64,000 nt of DNA from Siphonodentalium dalli (taxonomy: Eukaryota; Mollusca; Scaphopoda; Gadilida; Siphonodentaliidae), in NCBI GenBank assembly GCA_032622095.1, contig CP136063.1:7483814-7547813 (forward strand), given 5' to 3'. Position numbers and translations under genes: made by a program. The notes under the pieces were generated by a model, which saw only the letters and a program-made list of their open reading frames with translations, was not told where the DNA came from and did not search any database. Below, piece by piece: positions 35,336 to 46,269 of this stretch. Each line of letters starts with the position of its first letter. Within the stretch, counting starts at the first letter, position 1.

Positions 35336-35932
35336 ATCACTGAGAACTAGGGTATAATGCTGGTCATGGCCCCCGATATCCTTCAACCAAAAACAGTATC
35401 TCCGCGCAGAAGCCTTGCATAACGTAGATCGCTCATTCAGTATAATAGGTTGAGTTATTCCTATGTGCTACTCGTTTCTTAACGCTGCAAGTCTTACGCA
35501 ATGCGTCTGAACTATATGCCGATATACATGTATGAGTAGGCGCAATGGTCAGGTGAGTCGGGTGACTATAATAATTGGTGGCAATGGCAACACACGTCAC
35601 AATTTACAAGTACGTGCGGCATTCATTGGACAAACCATCATTGGTGGGAACTTATGCAGCTCGCACTACTGTATTCACGCCAAATAAATGGAAAATGAAC
35701 ACCCATTGATAAAATAACATTAGCATTATTGGACATTGATAGAATAGCATTAGCATTATTGGAAAAACCATAATGTGTGGGACCTAATGTAGCTCACATG
35801 TGCACTACTGCACCCAAGCCCAATAAATGCGAAATAAACACCAATTAAAATGACATTGACATAAATTGTACAACACCTCATTTGTGGGAAGTTATGTGAA
35901 TCTCACGACATCCACGACCGATCAATATATAC

Positions 35933-35935
<3 letters not shown>
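35336..35935. other. No supported gene; short repeats
   Basis: AGCATTAGCATTATTGG and GTGGGA..TTATG elements recur two or three times at 35640-35890. Nothing coding was seen. Confidence 0.45.

Positions 35936-35968
<33 letters not shown>
35936..35968. repeat. (TA)n microsatellite, left part
   Basis: An alternating TA tract. With 36573-36646 it forms one tract split by the Helitron-like element. Confidence 0.85.
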
Positions 35969-35971
<3 letters not shown>

Positions 35972-36571
35972 ATTATATATTTTGGAAGATCTACCTGTGT
36001 GTCTGTGTGTGTGTTCGCGATGAACTCGAAAACGGCCGACCCGATTTCGATGAAACTTGGTATGTGGGGGTATTTTCGGTCAACAAGTGGCACAGGCCTA
36101 TTAATTTGCCAATGCGACGTGACCTTGACCTTGACCTTGAAATCGGGTCATTTCAAGGTCAAACGCCCGAATATCACGGGATTTCGATGAAACTTGGTAT
36201 GTGGTGGTACTTTCGTATGGGGAGTCTCATAAGCATATTAATTTGCCCGTGCGACGTGACCTTGATCTTGAAATTGGGTCAATTCAAGGTCAAATCGCCA
36301 ATTTTGATGGGATTTCGATGACATTTTATACATAGGGTTACTTTTGTCCACTGAGTGTTTTGGACGGGTCAAATCGTGACCCCGACCTGACCTTGACCTT
36401 CAAAATAATCAATTCAAGGTCAAATCGGGTAAAACCAGATGGATTTCGACGGACACGTTTGTCGGTACTTTTGTCCGGGCAGTGTTTTGGACTGGTCAAA
36501 TCGTGACCCCACTTGACCTTCAAAATGGACAATTCAAGGTCAAAGCCCGGACGAAGTCGGGTCACCTTCTA

Positions 36572-36572
<1 letters not shown>
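35969..36572 (+). mobile_element. Non-autonomous Helitron-like element, family A copy 3, inserted in (TA)n
   Basis: It starts TCTATTATATATTTTGGAAG and ends with the same bulged hairpin (CCCGGAC-GAA-GTCGGG) and CACCTTCTAG as 995-1604. It is preceded by A and followed by T. Nearly co-linear with copy 1 along its whole length, so family A is about 604-610 bp. It carries nine exact TCAAGGTCA strings counting both strands. The frames at 35866-36321 and 36482-36766 are incidental. Confidence 0.82.

Positions 36573-36646
<74 letters not shown>
36573..36646. repeat. (TA)n microsatellite, right part
   Basis: About 37 TA dinucleotides directly after the element's CTAG. Confidence 0.9.
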
Positions 36647-36648
<2 letters not shown>

Positions 36649-37288
36649 ACTGGTACTTTATCTCTCTGAACTATATGTATTATTAGTAACATTAGGACAA
36701 AGACAACATAGACGCTCTTTATCCGATACGATGATTGGATTATTTAAGTTTGATTTGCTGAAATGACAGAAAATCAATATGTGCTGAATAGTGCATGGAT
36801 GTGTTCCATTCCATGAAACTCATTAAACCAGTACACCATAACTATAACCAGGTATAAGCTTTTCTTATAGGGCAAATCGAATTGTTCCTAAACCACATAA
36901 CTCGTCATCGATACAAGACAAGATAAAAGGCGACATCACATATCCCATTAGCGTACAAAGCCTAACATTAACTCCGAGATAACTACCTTTAAAAGCAATA
37001 ACGTCTGCCGATTGGCATGAGACTAAACGTGGGTCGTCATGTTACCCGGCAGCTATAGTTACTGTGAGAGTCGCATAGAAGGTGTTGAGTTCCATAGACC
37101 ACTGCATTAGAATATTGTAGATTATATCCGTGTATCCGGGCAGTTTTCTTGGGGCAAACAACGTACATTAGGTATTGGCGTAGACGTTGTTATGTGGTAT
37201 TCAGTTTGGGTACCCATTAGTTGGTCTCCAGTGTTATCTACTCATGGCGAAGTTTAAACATGCACCCAACTGAAGCAGACTGAAATAT
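36647..37288. other. No supported gene
   Basis: Nothing recognisable. Confidence 0.4.
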
Positions 37289-37424
37289 TCCAAGTCTACA
37301 CACAACGAAATCGAATACAGAACTATTAGAACACCAAGTCTACACACAGCTAAATCGAATACAGAACTATTAGAACACCAAGTCTACACACAACTAAATC
37401 GAATACATAACTATTAGAACACCA
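37289..37424. repeat. 44-bp tandem repeat, three units
   Basis: CAAGTCTACACACAACTAAA followed by TCGAATACAGAACTATTAGA, repeated with few changes. Confidence 0.9.
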
Positions 37425-37699
37425 AAAACTCTTGTTTTCTGAAATTCACACCAAGCATAACATTTTCAAATGTTGAACACCCACATCCCGTCGTTAAGAA
37501 CGTGCACTCCTGTAACTTTCAAATCGAGCGAAATGGCAAACAAAAATAATGGTCAAGTTATTTTGGAAATAGATATATGCACGTTATGCTATAACCGTAC
37601 GTATGCATGCATACTATGCTGGGGTGTGTTGTATAGCTATGGCTACCACACAGGGATGTGTGGCTAGAGGGTCTCCGCTGGGGGGGGTGTCCACCTTGG

Positions 37700-37975
37700 G
37701 AATTTCCAACTGCACCCCCCCCCTTGAGTCGGAATCACACCAACACAACTTTGTTTGCATAATTCCATTTGCACCCCCCCCCCTTGAGTCGGAATCACAC
37801 CAACACAACTTTTTGCATAATTCCATTTGCACCCCCACCCCCCCCCCCCCCTTGAGTTGGAATCACACCAACACAACTTTTTGCATAATTCCATTTGCAT
37901 CCCCCCCCACCTTGAGTCCGAATCGTACAACACAACTTTTTGCATAATTCCATTTGCACCCCCCCCCCCTTGTAC
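37700..37975. repeat. C-rich minisatellite, five units of about 60 bp
   Basis: Each unit has a C-tract of 8-13 bases, then TTGAGTCGGAATCACACCAA and CACAACTTTTTGCATAATTC. The C-tract length varies between units. Confidence 0.9.
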
Positions 37976-38119
37976 CTCTTGCTCAGGCCTAATTTCCTAT
38001 ATATTCATAAGCCATGCTTCTATTTTCCCAGTATGAGAACATTAAGATATTTTAACCTGAAAATTGCCCCGAAAAAAACAACTAGTGATCTAATTCCAGA
38101 CAAATGCACACAGCTACCG

Positions 38120-38790
38120 ACAACAGACCACGAAACACCTGGCCGATCATGGTTGTTCGGCCCGGTGTGAGAAAATTTTGAAAACTATACAAGAAAATCG
38201 CAAATCCTAGCATCTAGACTGGCCTCAACTGAAGCTTTCCTAGTGTTGGAAATTTCAAACCTCATACTCCCCCTCAGGTTGGAAAATTCTTCAACTGATG
38301 ACCATTTATGTCTACAAGTTTGACCAAATGTAGTAAAATATTGTTTTGCTAAACTAATTAGCAGTTTTGTATTGGCCATGTGGATGGGGCAATGACACAC
38401 CGGGCCGACCATGGTTCGGCCCGGTGTGCGAAAATTTTGAAATCTGAACAAGAAAATCGCAAAATCCTAACATCTAGACTAGCCTCAAGCCTTCCTACTG
38501 TTGGAAATTTCAAACCCTACACCCCCACTTAGGTTGGAAATTTTCCAACTGATGACAATTCCAATGACAATGTTGACCAATTGTATGACAATATTGTTTT
38601 CTTAAATTAACTAGAAGTTTTTGACTGGCCACGGGGGAGAGACCAGGACACAAGCTTTCCAAGTGTTGGAAATTTCCAACCTGTCACCCCCCTAAGGTTG
38701 GAAAATTTCCAACTGATGACCATTTCTGTAAAAAAAAATTTGACCAAAAATAGGAACATATGCAAATATTGGTCGAAAAACAATAAATTC
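38120..38790. repeat. Tandem repeat of 240-265 bp, about three units
   Basis: Units start near 38130, 38395 and 38630 and share ATGGTTCGGCCCGGTGTG, AATCCTAGCATCTAGACT, GTTGGAAATTTC and ACTGATGACCATT. A single dispersed copy lies at 27530-27835. Confidence 0.8.
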
Positions 38791-38990
38791 CCCCAATAAA
38801 CTGTATTATAATCAAACTACAAGAACATTTTCAACCTATTGTTGGTGTGAAATTTCGTTGTGGCAGGTATGAAATTTCCAACTATTGAAAATATAGCTCT
38901 CTGCTGGGGGGGGTGAGACACCGCCCCCCCCCACACCCCCCTCTAGCCACATCCATGCAGTACCACACATACAGGGGTGTAATTACACGG

Positions 38991-39851
38991 GGCTTGATGT
39001 TTCACCAGCACAACTTTGTTTACAATTTCATTAGTTGACAATTTCATACTTAGCACCATATATGTTGAAAACTTAACATCAAGAATTGGCTGAAATTGTT
39101 TTCGTAGTTAATTAGTTGAAATTCTACCATCGTTTGTTTACAATTTTGTTAAGAAGTCGGCATCAATTGGAATTGTTGCCATCATCGGCATTTTACTCGC
39201 TTCTGATTGGTCATATACCTGTCACGTGCCAGGCGACAAATCGCACTGTCTCCGCACTGTCTCCCGAGTGACAGTTCAATTTCTTCATGTCGAAATTATT
39301 GTGCGAGATTGAACGAGTTGTTCGATTGAGGTCGGTTGGTTATAAATTATTGCTGGTGCACAACGCAATGCATAGGTTTGTCGTAAATGAATTATCCTGT
39401 ACCATTTCCCTTATATCAGACATATCCTCGATGTCTGCATGGTTATCATTCCATCATAGACATACGATTTGCATGTGTGAAATCGACAACTTCCCAATAG
39501 CTTTCCTAATGAAATCAACATCGCGTATAAACTCCGCGAACAATGCAACGTGAATGCCGCCCATATGGATATGTCAAATTGCTGAAGGGGATAACACTAT
39601 GGCTTATTGGTTTACATCGCATGGACCGAACTAACGAATTAACCACCAAAATAATGGTAAATAAACGGCGATTATCAATAGCGTAAAGGCTTCACTATAT
39701 ATCTGTTATCGAACATAAATCTTAGGACGATACGAAGTTACTGAACATATTCAAAATCGCGAAAGAAAGCACTGGTGCGATGCGATGACACAGCGCAACC
39801 TCGTGTAGGTGAATGGAAAGATGCGTTTCTTTAGTAATCGAATAACAAAAC
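38991..39851. other. No supported gene
   Basis: The forward frame 39287-39553 (88 residues, ATG start) has no recognisable domain, flanking signal or repeat content. It is noted but not called. Confidence 0.4.
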
Positions 39852-39975
39852 AGTTGTTCGGGATACATTGAGATTTGTTAATCGCTCAAGAACGGAATGT
39901 CTCCCTCGGACCTGCACTCCTTGGAGACATTCCAAACTCGAGCGAGTGACACATATCAATGTATCCCTGGACAAC
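39852..39975. other. Long imperfect hairpin of about 124 nt
   Basis: GGGATACATTGA (from 39860) pairs with TCAATGTATCCC (to 39967), TCGCTC (39882) with GAGCGA (39940), and GGAATGTCTCC with GGAGACATTCC inside, closing a loop of about 18 nt. It may be a foldback MITE or a pre-miRNA-like transcript. Confidence 0.5.
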
Positions 39976-41695
39976 GGGCGACAACTGTATAATATTCCTT
40001 ATGCCATGTTGTATGTGTCCAACACTTCACTGTGGGGGATATGCTCCTCGATATCTCATTCCACCTGAGCACAATTCCGATTCCGATCGGTATAATTTCC
40101 GATTTAATTTCGAGTTTGGAATCCGGCCGACAATTTTTTACATGAGTTATGACACCTTGTTTATTAGTTTCGGGCGAATATGAAGAGCGATAGGATAATT
40201 TATTTACAATATACATGAATTATACAATGGCAGAAATACATAATAAGGTAAAGCAGTATATTGTCGGGGGTAGCCTAGCCCTATCGGGCTGTCTTCCTGC
40301 TACCCCCTAAAACAGGTATCAGTATAAATAATATAATAGATGCTTGCATCCATATCCACGCACACGTACAGACTATAATCATATATAAAACTGTGTATAA
40401 TCCAGTACTTAGGGCATATCAAAAACAAGTATTGGTGTGGTTGTGAGCCAATCCAGACGAGTTATAAGATCGAAAATGTGAATGTTTTGAACTGTTCAGA
40501 TTTTCTAAACATATGACAGTTTCCGTTCCAGTTCACAAAGCACCAATATGCATTCGCGTGAAGAGGAACACACCCATACGCATACCAAATATATTAAATT
40601 GGATTACATGGAAGTATATCTGATTCCATGGAATCTGACCTCTAGTTAAAAATGTTTTAGTTCATGAACCATCAGAACAATGGCGATTGGACGACTTCCG
40701 ATGTAACAGTTACTACACCGTGCATCGCCGCTGTAACCGTTATTCGTCCATAGTTCTACACAATATGCGTGGTAGCTGTTGTTCTGTACAATATGCGGTA
40801 CTGTTATTGTTCCACACAGTTTGTGGCAAATATGTTGGTAATTGGGCTGTTTGTCGCCAATGAGCGATGGCATCGGTTCGTCTTATGGTGTGACGTTAAT
40901 CCCATTTAATTCACTATCTCTGCGCAATTACTGCGATATGATATCACAATATTAGTCCATTGTGAAATAACAACCCATGCCCCATTATATTAGTATTGCA
41001 CTCATTTTATAATATACCCGTGCTACGTATAGTAGGACCCAAACTCGAATATCAGTGTTCGGTTCCTTACATAAACCTCACACATCTTAACCACAGCCCA
41101 CACCCGCACACAATGAAGTCGATCCCACAAATAAGGTCATATGAAAAGCCCATAACGGCAGAGCCAATGCCGATGTGTATTACCAAATACCTCATATAAT
41201 ATCCATCTCAAATAGTATATAAGGAACAGCTACACCCGACACATCATGCTTTACTTTACTCATTTCATCTTGAGGTTATGATACCTATCCGAGCATCACC
41301 TACCGTTCGGGTCATTCATTCCGCGACTTAGTGTGTATACCTTGATCGTGTATTATCTTCTACTTCATTCATTAAAGATTTGTATCCATGTATATGTGTC
41401 GTCATTACACCACACCATTAAGCAACACAAGATACCCAGCCTGTTTGAAAAAGGTCAATTGTTTTGGTCTAAAATAAGACATTTCACACTAAATCATGTT
41501 TGGAAAATAAAACTACCACAACAATTTGTTGGCCAGGCATGACTTGTCTAACATTTCTATATATTTCGTTGTAAATTTAACTACCCTAATAAACCTACTA
41601 TTACATCTTTCATCAGTTATGGAAAAGAATATTACACAATGTTCAAACATGCTGAAAATAAAAATAAGTATGCAGATCGATGGGGTATACTGAAA
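39976..41695. other. No supported gene; one compact hairpin
   Basis: 40265-40308 can fold with GGGGGTAGC/GCTACCCCC outside and AGCCC-TATC-GGGCT inside. The rest is AT-rich with only short frames. Confidence 0.45.
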
Positions 41696-42568
41696 TATAC
41701 ACTGTTAAAAATTACTGCCATAATCGACGGTCCCATACCGTTTCATCAGTTTGACGGTGTATTACCGTTATTTTATGTGCCGATGAAAATTGTCTATATT
41801 AAATATTTTCGTGATTGAAAGTCATGTCGTCAAAATTCAATAGTATATTTATCGGCGACGATATTATATACGGCAATGACTCCATACAGTATGACTGAAT
41901 CATACTCTGCTGATATTTAATATGTATATTATATCGTCATTCATTCTGTGTTGAGTTCCCGCTTTAGCATTCAGATCATTTGTTTACCATTTTTATTTGG
42001 CGTTCAATTCTGTTAAAACCGGCTTAATCATTGACAATTTCCACTCAATTAGAGAGCAGAGATTCATGCCAATCGATTCATGGCACGATCGGGGTTTTGA
42101 CTTCATTGGACTCAGTGATGATGTTGAAATTGACAGTGCTGTGACTTAGTATCAAAACACTGGCACATTTACTGACACGAGACTATACAGGTACAATTAA
42201 CACAAGCTTCGATGTCACCCAATAGTGACAATAATAACAACGACTCAATGAGCAGCTATTACTATTATAATGTTGACAAGCATGTTGACAGTGTTCTGAA
42301 TCTGATTGTTTCAAAGCACATGTACATTTACAAGAGAGGATACCCATGTACATGTACTTTATGCACCAGTGTAATTCACAAGAGCTTCAATGTCAACAAC
42401 AACACCGTAAACAATGAACTGACGCCGCACAGTGACGGATGATCACATATCTACAATTCCAACTTTACAATTACACGGACCAATTTATGCTGTGTTCATC
42501 AATGGAACGTGTGAATATTATCATCATTCGCCATGTTATCGTCAAGATATTACGACAATTTACCGGGA

Positions 42569-42746
42569 GTACAGTAATTCCCTAAGTAAACGACACCTTA
42601 AACACAGCAGAATTATGGGTAACTTTTCAGGATGTTGTCGGAAATGCGGCTTGTTGCCATTCATCGGAAAACTCTCCCCAAATCCTGAAAAGTTACCCAT
42701 AATTCTGCTGTGTTTAAGGAGACGATTACTTAGGGCATTACTGTAC
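42569..42746. mobile_element. Palindromic MITE, family P, copy 2 (asymmetric)
   Basis: GTACAGTAATTCCCTAAGTAA at the left and TTACTTAGGGCATTACTGTAC at the right, with arms through ACACAGCAGAATTATGGGTAA. The same family as 14919-15133, but the inner part of the right arm (about 40 bp) is missing, leaving an unpaired segment of the left arm as the loop. The frames on both strands are palindrome translations. Confidence 0.85.
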
Positions 42747-43160
42747 ATTATTGGTTGGATGTTCTTATCAAACTCTCTTTGGCTGACTCTCTGATATTGA
42801 TACTAAGTGGTTGTGATACAAGTATACAGTTTGATGCATCATGCTTTAAAATGTCATGGAAAAGGTGCGACTACAGGAGAACATTGTCGCCAAGTCATTG
42901 CGCACATTTATTATGGGATCTGCTGTTGTCTTGAAGGTTCCAATCCCAACTAGCTGTTATTGATATATAGTACCAGTCAAAATAAGTGGTATATTAATCG
43001 CGCTATTTTCGCGTCCAATATCGCAATAATATTGCAAGTGGAAACGCTTATAAGCATGTCGTTTGTGATATTATTGCAATATTTTGCGCTTAATATCTCA
43101 ATATTTTGCGCTTAATATTGCGACATCTTGCGCTCAAAATTGTGACATTTGCATCAAATT

Positions 43161-43379
43161 GGCCTTATTTGTTTACAAATAACCTAATGCCCAGGGTTCA
43201 TTAGTTCAGGGGTCATGAATCTACTCACTGGAAGCTCACCGATTTCATTGGTCGATTCGAACAAAGAGTGAAAAATATTTCCGCGCCAATATTTTTATTC
43301 CGTCTCACTTTTGTTCTAACCAGCTAGAGATACATATCTAAATTTGATTTGAATTGAAGTAGTCTATTATAATTGCTAC
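43161..43379 (+). repeat. Ngaro split direct repeat A1
   Basis: Starts GGCCTTATTTGTTTACAAAT. 219 bp identical to A2 except G/T at 43346/46236. Identity stops exactly where the RNase H sequence begins. Confidence 0.92.
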
Positions 43380-43383
43380 GTCA

Positions 43384-43644
43384 GTGGCTGTGGTTAATAA
43401 AGGGGCAACCAAGAATCAATTTTTGCAATCATGTCTCAGGGAAATCTGTTATATAGCCTCTTTGTGGCAATTTGAAGTCCGCACCGAGCATATAGCCGGC
43501 AGTGAGAATAGGCTCCCAGATAATCTGAGCAGATGGTACGAAAATCCTCATCACCAAAGGGAATTTCATAGGGCTACCAAAGATAAAGTGATGAAGGAAA
43601 TTAAGTTAAAAAAGGAAATTTTCTCCTTTTCGCATGATTGGTGA
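43384..43644 (+). CDS. C-terminal remnant of DIRS-order RNase H (end of the RT-RH polyprotein)
   Basis: 86 codons from a GTG. This is not a native start, because the upstream sequence is repeat A1 and the original polyprotein is deleted. Recognisable RNase H features: AVVNKGATKN near the N-terminus matches the segment following the catalytic TDN of DIRS/Gypsy-type RNase H; LREICYIASLWQFEV is the following helix; HIAGSENRLPDNLSRW is the C-terminal H-x-G-x-x-N-x-x-x-D-x-L-S-R block. The catalytic DxxD part and the whole reverse transcriptase are missing. The frame ends with TGA at 43642-43644, overlapping by 7 nt the frame of the recombinase. It is not expected to have activity. Confidence 0.85.
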   Translation: MAVVNKGATKNQFLQSCLREICYIASLWQFEVRTEHIAGSENRLPDNLSRWYENPHHQREFHRATKDKVMKEIKLKKEIFSFSHDW

Positions 43645-44633
43645 TTTTCTTTCTAGGCCTAGAGTTTAAGCAGTTGAAGAAAGACACACAGAAGTCAGTC
43701 GTTAATGCATTTTCCGAAGGTACAAACAGAAACCATCAAATTCAGTGGAAGTCATACTTTCTGTTCTGTGAATACTTCATGATTGAAGCACTTCCGGCTA
43801 AGAAAGAAACATTACAATATTATATACAGTTTCTCAGTCGATCATTTAAATCAACTGATTCTATTAGAAATTACTTGAGTGGAGTAAAGGCCTTGCATAT
43901 TAAGCTAGGATTCAATTCTGAGCAATTTGATGCTCATGAAATTAAGCTCACCTTGAGGGGACTGTCTAGACTTAACCCTCATTCAATCAAACAAGCTGAG
44001 CCTATTTCACCAGCTATTTTATTAGAAATATCAAAATACTTGGATCACAACAACCCCAAAGACGCTACATTCTGGTCAATGTTTCTAATGGCATTCTTTT
44101 TAATGCTCAGAAAGTCTAATTTAGTTCCAGAGTCTGATTCTAAGTTTGATTCGGGTCATCAGCTTACTAGGGGAGATATCTTGCAGTTAGAAGGAGTTCT
44201 GTTAGTTGTTATTAAATGGTCAAAAACTATTCAATTTGGACAAAAAACATTAAGAATGCCAGTGCTATCTATCCCAGGCTCCAGATTGTGCCCAGTGGCA
44301 GCTTATAGAAATATGATAAATCTAGTACCGGGGGAAGTCACCAATCCTGCATTCATGCATTTGGAAGGTCACCGACCAGTCACCTATCAACAATTTCAAG
44401 CATTTCTTAAAAAAGTGATAAGAAAGACTGGTAGAGATCCAGTGCTCTATTCAACCCATGGATTTAGGAGAGGGGGAGCCACTTGGGCCTTTCAGGCACA
44501 AGTGCCGGGTGAATTGATTCAGTTGATGGGTGACTGGTCAAGTGATGCTTATAAGAGATATTTAAGTTATACAGTACGAGACAAATTTTTAATAGCTAAG
44601 CAAATGAGGGATCATATTATTACGAGTCTTTGA
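43638..44633 (+). CDS. Tyrosine recombinase (Ngaro/DIRS type)
   Basis: 331 codons, all catalytic positions present: R158 (FLMLRKSN, box I), K194 (VIKWSKT, the beta-hairpin lysine), H274 and R277 (HGFR, box II) and Y308 (SSDAYKRYL, nucleophile nine residues after the position aligned with the usual His, here D299 in GDW). Residues 20-115 form the helical core-binding part. In Ngaro elements this enzyme integrates the circular cDNA in place of a DDE integrase. The frame starts with TTG directly after an in-frame TGA (43635-43637), and the first ATG is only at codon 48. Translation therefore probably comes from an overlap or -1 shift with the RNase H frame, or from a spliced or lost upstream start. 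The neighbouring hydrolase starts 16 nt after its stop. No internal stop, consistent with recent activity. Confidence 0.9.
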   Translation: MVIFFLGLEFKQLKKDTQKSVVNAFSEGTNRNHQIQWKSYFLFCEYFMIEALPAKKETLQYYIQFLSRSFKSTDSIRNYLSGVKALHIKLGFNSEQFDAHEIKLTLRGLSRLNPHSIKQAEPISPAILLEISKYLDHNNPKDATFWSMFLMAFFLMLRKSNLVPESDSKFDSGHQLTRGDILQLEGVLLVVIKWSKTIQFGQKTLRMPVLSIPGSRLCPVAAYRNMINLVPGEVTNPAFMHLEGHRPVTYQQFQAFLKKVIRKTGRDPVLYSTHGFRRGGATWAFQAQVPGELIQLMGDWSSDAYKRYLSYTVRDKFLIAKQMRDHIITSL

Positions 44634-44649
44634 ATATTAACTCCACTTT

Positions 44650-45189
44650 ATGTTTTTTTCAGTTAAACGACAGAGGAATGCTCTTTTGGTGTCTGACTCC
44701 ATATGTAAGCATGTTAGAGGTATTCGTACTCTTGAAGTTATGATATTTCGAGGAATCAACATAAAGAGACTAGCCAATTTGATCCAAAGCAAGAAGTTGA
44801 ATGGTAAACCTTTAAATTCATACACTCATATCATCTATCATGTTGGCACTAACAACATTGAGTCGACATCAGAGGATAACATTAGTAAAGCCTTCTCAAC
44901 CCTTATTGCTCGAACTCGGGAAGCAAGCCCTGCAAAGTTAATTATGTCCGCAATTATTCCGCGGCCAAAGGATATAGACATATTTGGTGAGAAGGTTATT
45001 AATGTAAATAAGAAGTTATCAGAAATGTGCGTGGAAAGAAAAATGCAATTCATAAGAACTTATAGAGTCTTTAACACCAAAGGAGCACCAAAGTCAGAAC
45101 TGTATTGTGAAGATAACCTTCACCTAAATGATGAAGGAACAGGACGAATTAGGTCCCTACTAATGCAAGTCGTTAACCGATTAGTATAA
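44650..45189 (+). CDS. SGNH/GDSL-type hydrolase of the Ngaro element
   Basis: 179 codons from an ATG at 44650, in the frame of the RNase H remnant, 16 nt after the recombinase stop. Motifs of the SGNH superfamily are in order: block I SDS with candidate nucleophile Ser17 (LLVSDSI; the usual Gly is Ser), block III GTNN at 66-69 (HVGTNN), and block V D155-x-x-H158 (EDNLHLNDEG). The length fits a single SGNH domain with no signal peptide. SGNH hydrolase frames are a known accessory of many Ngaro elements and some LINEs, where an esterase role is suspected but unproven. All catalytic blocks look intact. Function inside the element is inferred from family membership only. Confidence 0.85.
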   Translation: MFFSVKRQRNALLVSDSICKHVRGIRTLEVMIFRGINIKRLANLIQSKKLNGKPLNSYTHIIYHVGTNNIESTSEDNISKAFSTLIARTREASPAKLIMSAIIPRPKDIDIFGEKVINVNKKLSEMCVERKMQFIRTYRVFNTKGAPKSELYCEDNLHLNDEGTGRIRSLLMQVVNRLV

Positions 45190-45478
45190 TCAAAGTTAGT
45201 TTAGTTTCAATTTAACTTTTTGAATTTCTAATAGTAAGGTTGGAGTAGGATTGGTCTTAAGTCATTCTGAACAAGACATATGTTAGGATTGGATTGTGCA
45301 TTTCATTCTTTGGAAGACATTACTTTAATAGTGGCAAGGCGACTGTTGGTCATTTGAGGATAGAGAACACATACTCGGTTCCAACCTCAACTTGAGTTCC
45401 ATTGAAGGTCTTGCACATTCTATAATTCAAAGTATATGTCTTTATTTCTATTCTGCTATTTTGGCGGCCTTCGGCTTG
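45190..45478 (+). other. Ngaro 3' untranslated segment before B1
   Basis: About 290 bp between the hydrolase stop and repeat B1, with no frame. TTTTGGCGGCCTTCGGCTTG just before B1 can form a small hairpin. Confidence 0.6.
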
Positions 45479-46050
45479 GCGGGTAGTATCAGATAACTAA
45501 TCTAACCTTATCTAGTTTTACAATAGACTGATTCAGTTTTCTAACTATACCTGACACATAGATATAATCATTATTTATTAGATAGGCATCAGTAGGGAAG
45601 TAATTAGTCCTGTTCTATAATATTAATGTATGTATCATATGCATGTATTGTATCGTACATGTCTGTCTGCATGTTCAAGCTCAAACACAGGCCTCTGACT
45701 CAAGATCTGTACCACAAACCTTTACATGTAAGTATATCTGAATTCAGCTTGAACCCTTATATATTTAAAGATAAGCTAGGTCGATTGGATCGATAATTAA
45801 AGTACAAATATATATATGAGTGGTGGTATAGATTTTGTGTTAGGGGCCTTTGATCATTTCATTCATTTTCACACTCTTATTCACCTCGACATTTTAATTT
45901 GTTGTCATCAGTCATCTATTTGTTATATATGTTTGCATGTTTGTTGTTTAGGGCCCTGAGGCCTGAAGTGTATTATCTTTGTCTGGTTGGTTCATCCGCA
46001 ATAAATCATTAAGTGATAGCTGCCTTCATCTGAACCCTACCCTGGTCATT
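45479..46050 (+). repeat. Ngaro split direct repeat B1
   Basis: 572 bp beginning GCGGGTAGTATCAGATAACT and ending CCCTACCCTGGTCATT, directly abutting A2. It differs from B2 at 45561/46447 and 45634/46520 only, by eye. Confidence 0.92.
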
Positions 46051-46269
46051 GGCCTTATTTGTTTACAAATAACCTAATGCCCAGGGTTCATTAGTTCAGG
46101 GGTCATGAATCTACTCACTGGAAGCTCACCGATTTCATTGGTCGATTCGAACAAAGAGTGAAAAATATTTCCGCGCCAATATTTTTATTCCGTCTCACTT
46201 TTGTTCTAACCAGCTAGAGATACATATCTAAATTTTATTTGAATTGAAGTAGTCTATTATAATTGCTAC
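46051..46269 (+). repeat. Ngaro split direct repeat A2 (part shared with A1)
   Basis: 219 bp, one difference from A1. The following 95 bp (46270-46364) are probably the rest of A, lost from A1 by the internal deletion, which would make A2 and B2 contiguous. Confidence 0.92.

Larger units (their letters stand above)
37640..38990. other. Possible composite element with inverted ends
   Basis: GATGTGTGGCTAGAGGG near 37655 is mirrored by CCCCCTCTAGCCACATCC near 38938, and CCACACAGGG by a neighbouring string. Between them lie two tandem arrays. This may be one repeat-rich element, but the ends are imperfect. Confidence 0.35.

Noticed and set aside
39287-39553. 88-residue forward frame with an ATG
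   Set aside because: No domain, no homologous repeat copy, and length within chance expectation for this much sequence.
42212-42748. Forward and reverse frames around 42.2-42.8 kb
   Set aside because: The overlapping frames on both strands lie over the palindromic MITE, and the rest has no domain.
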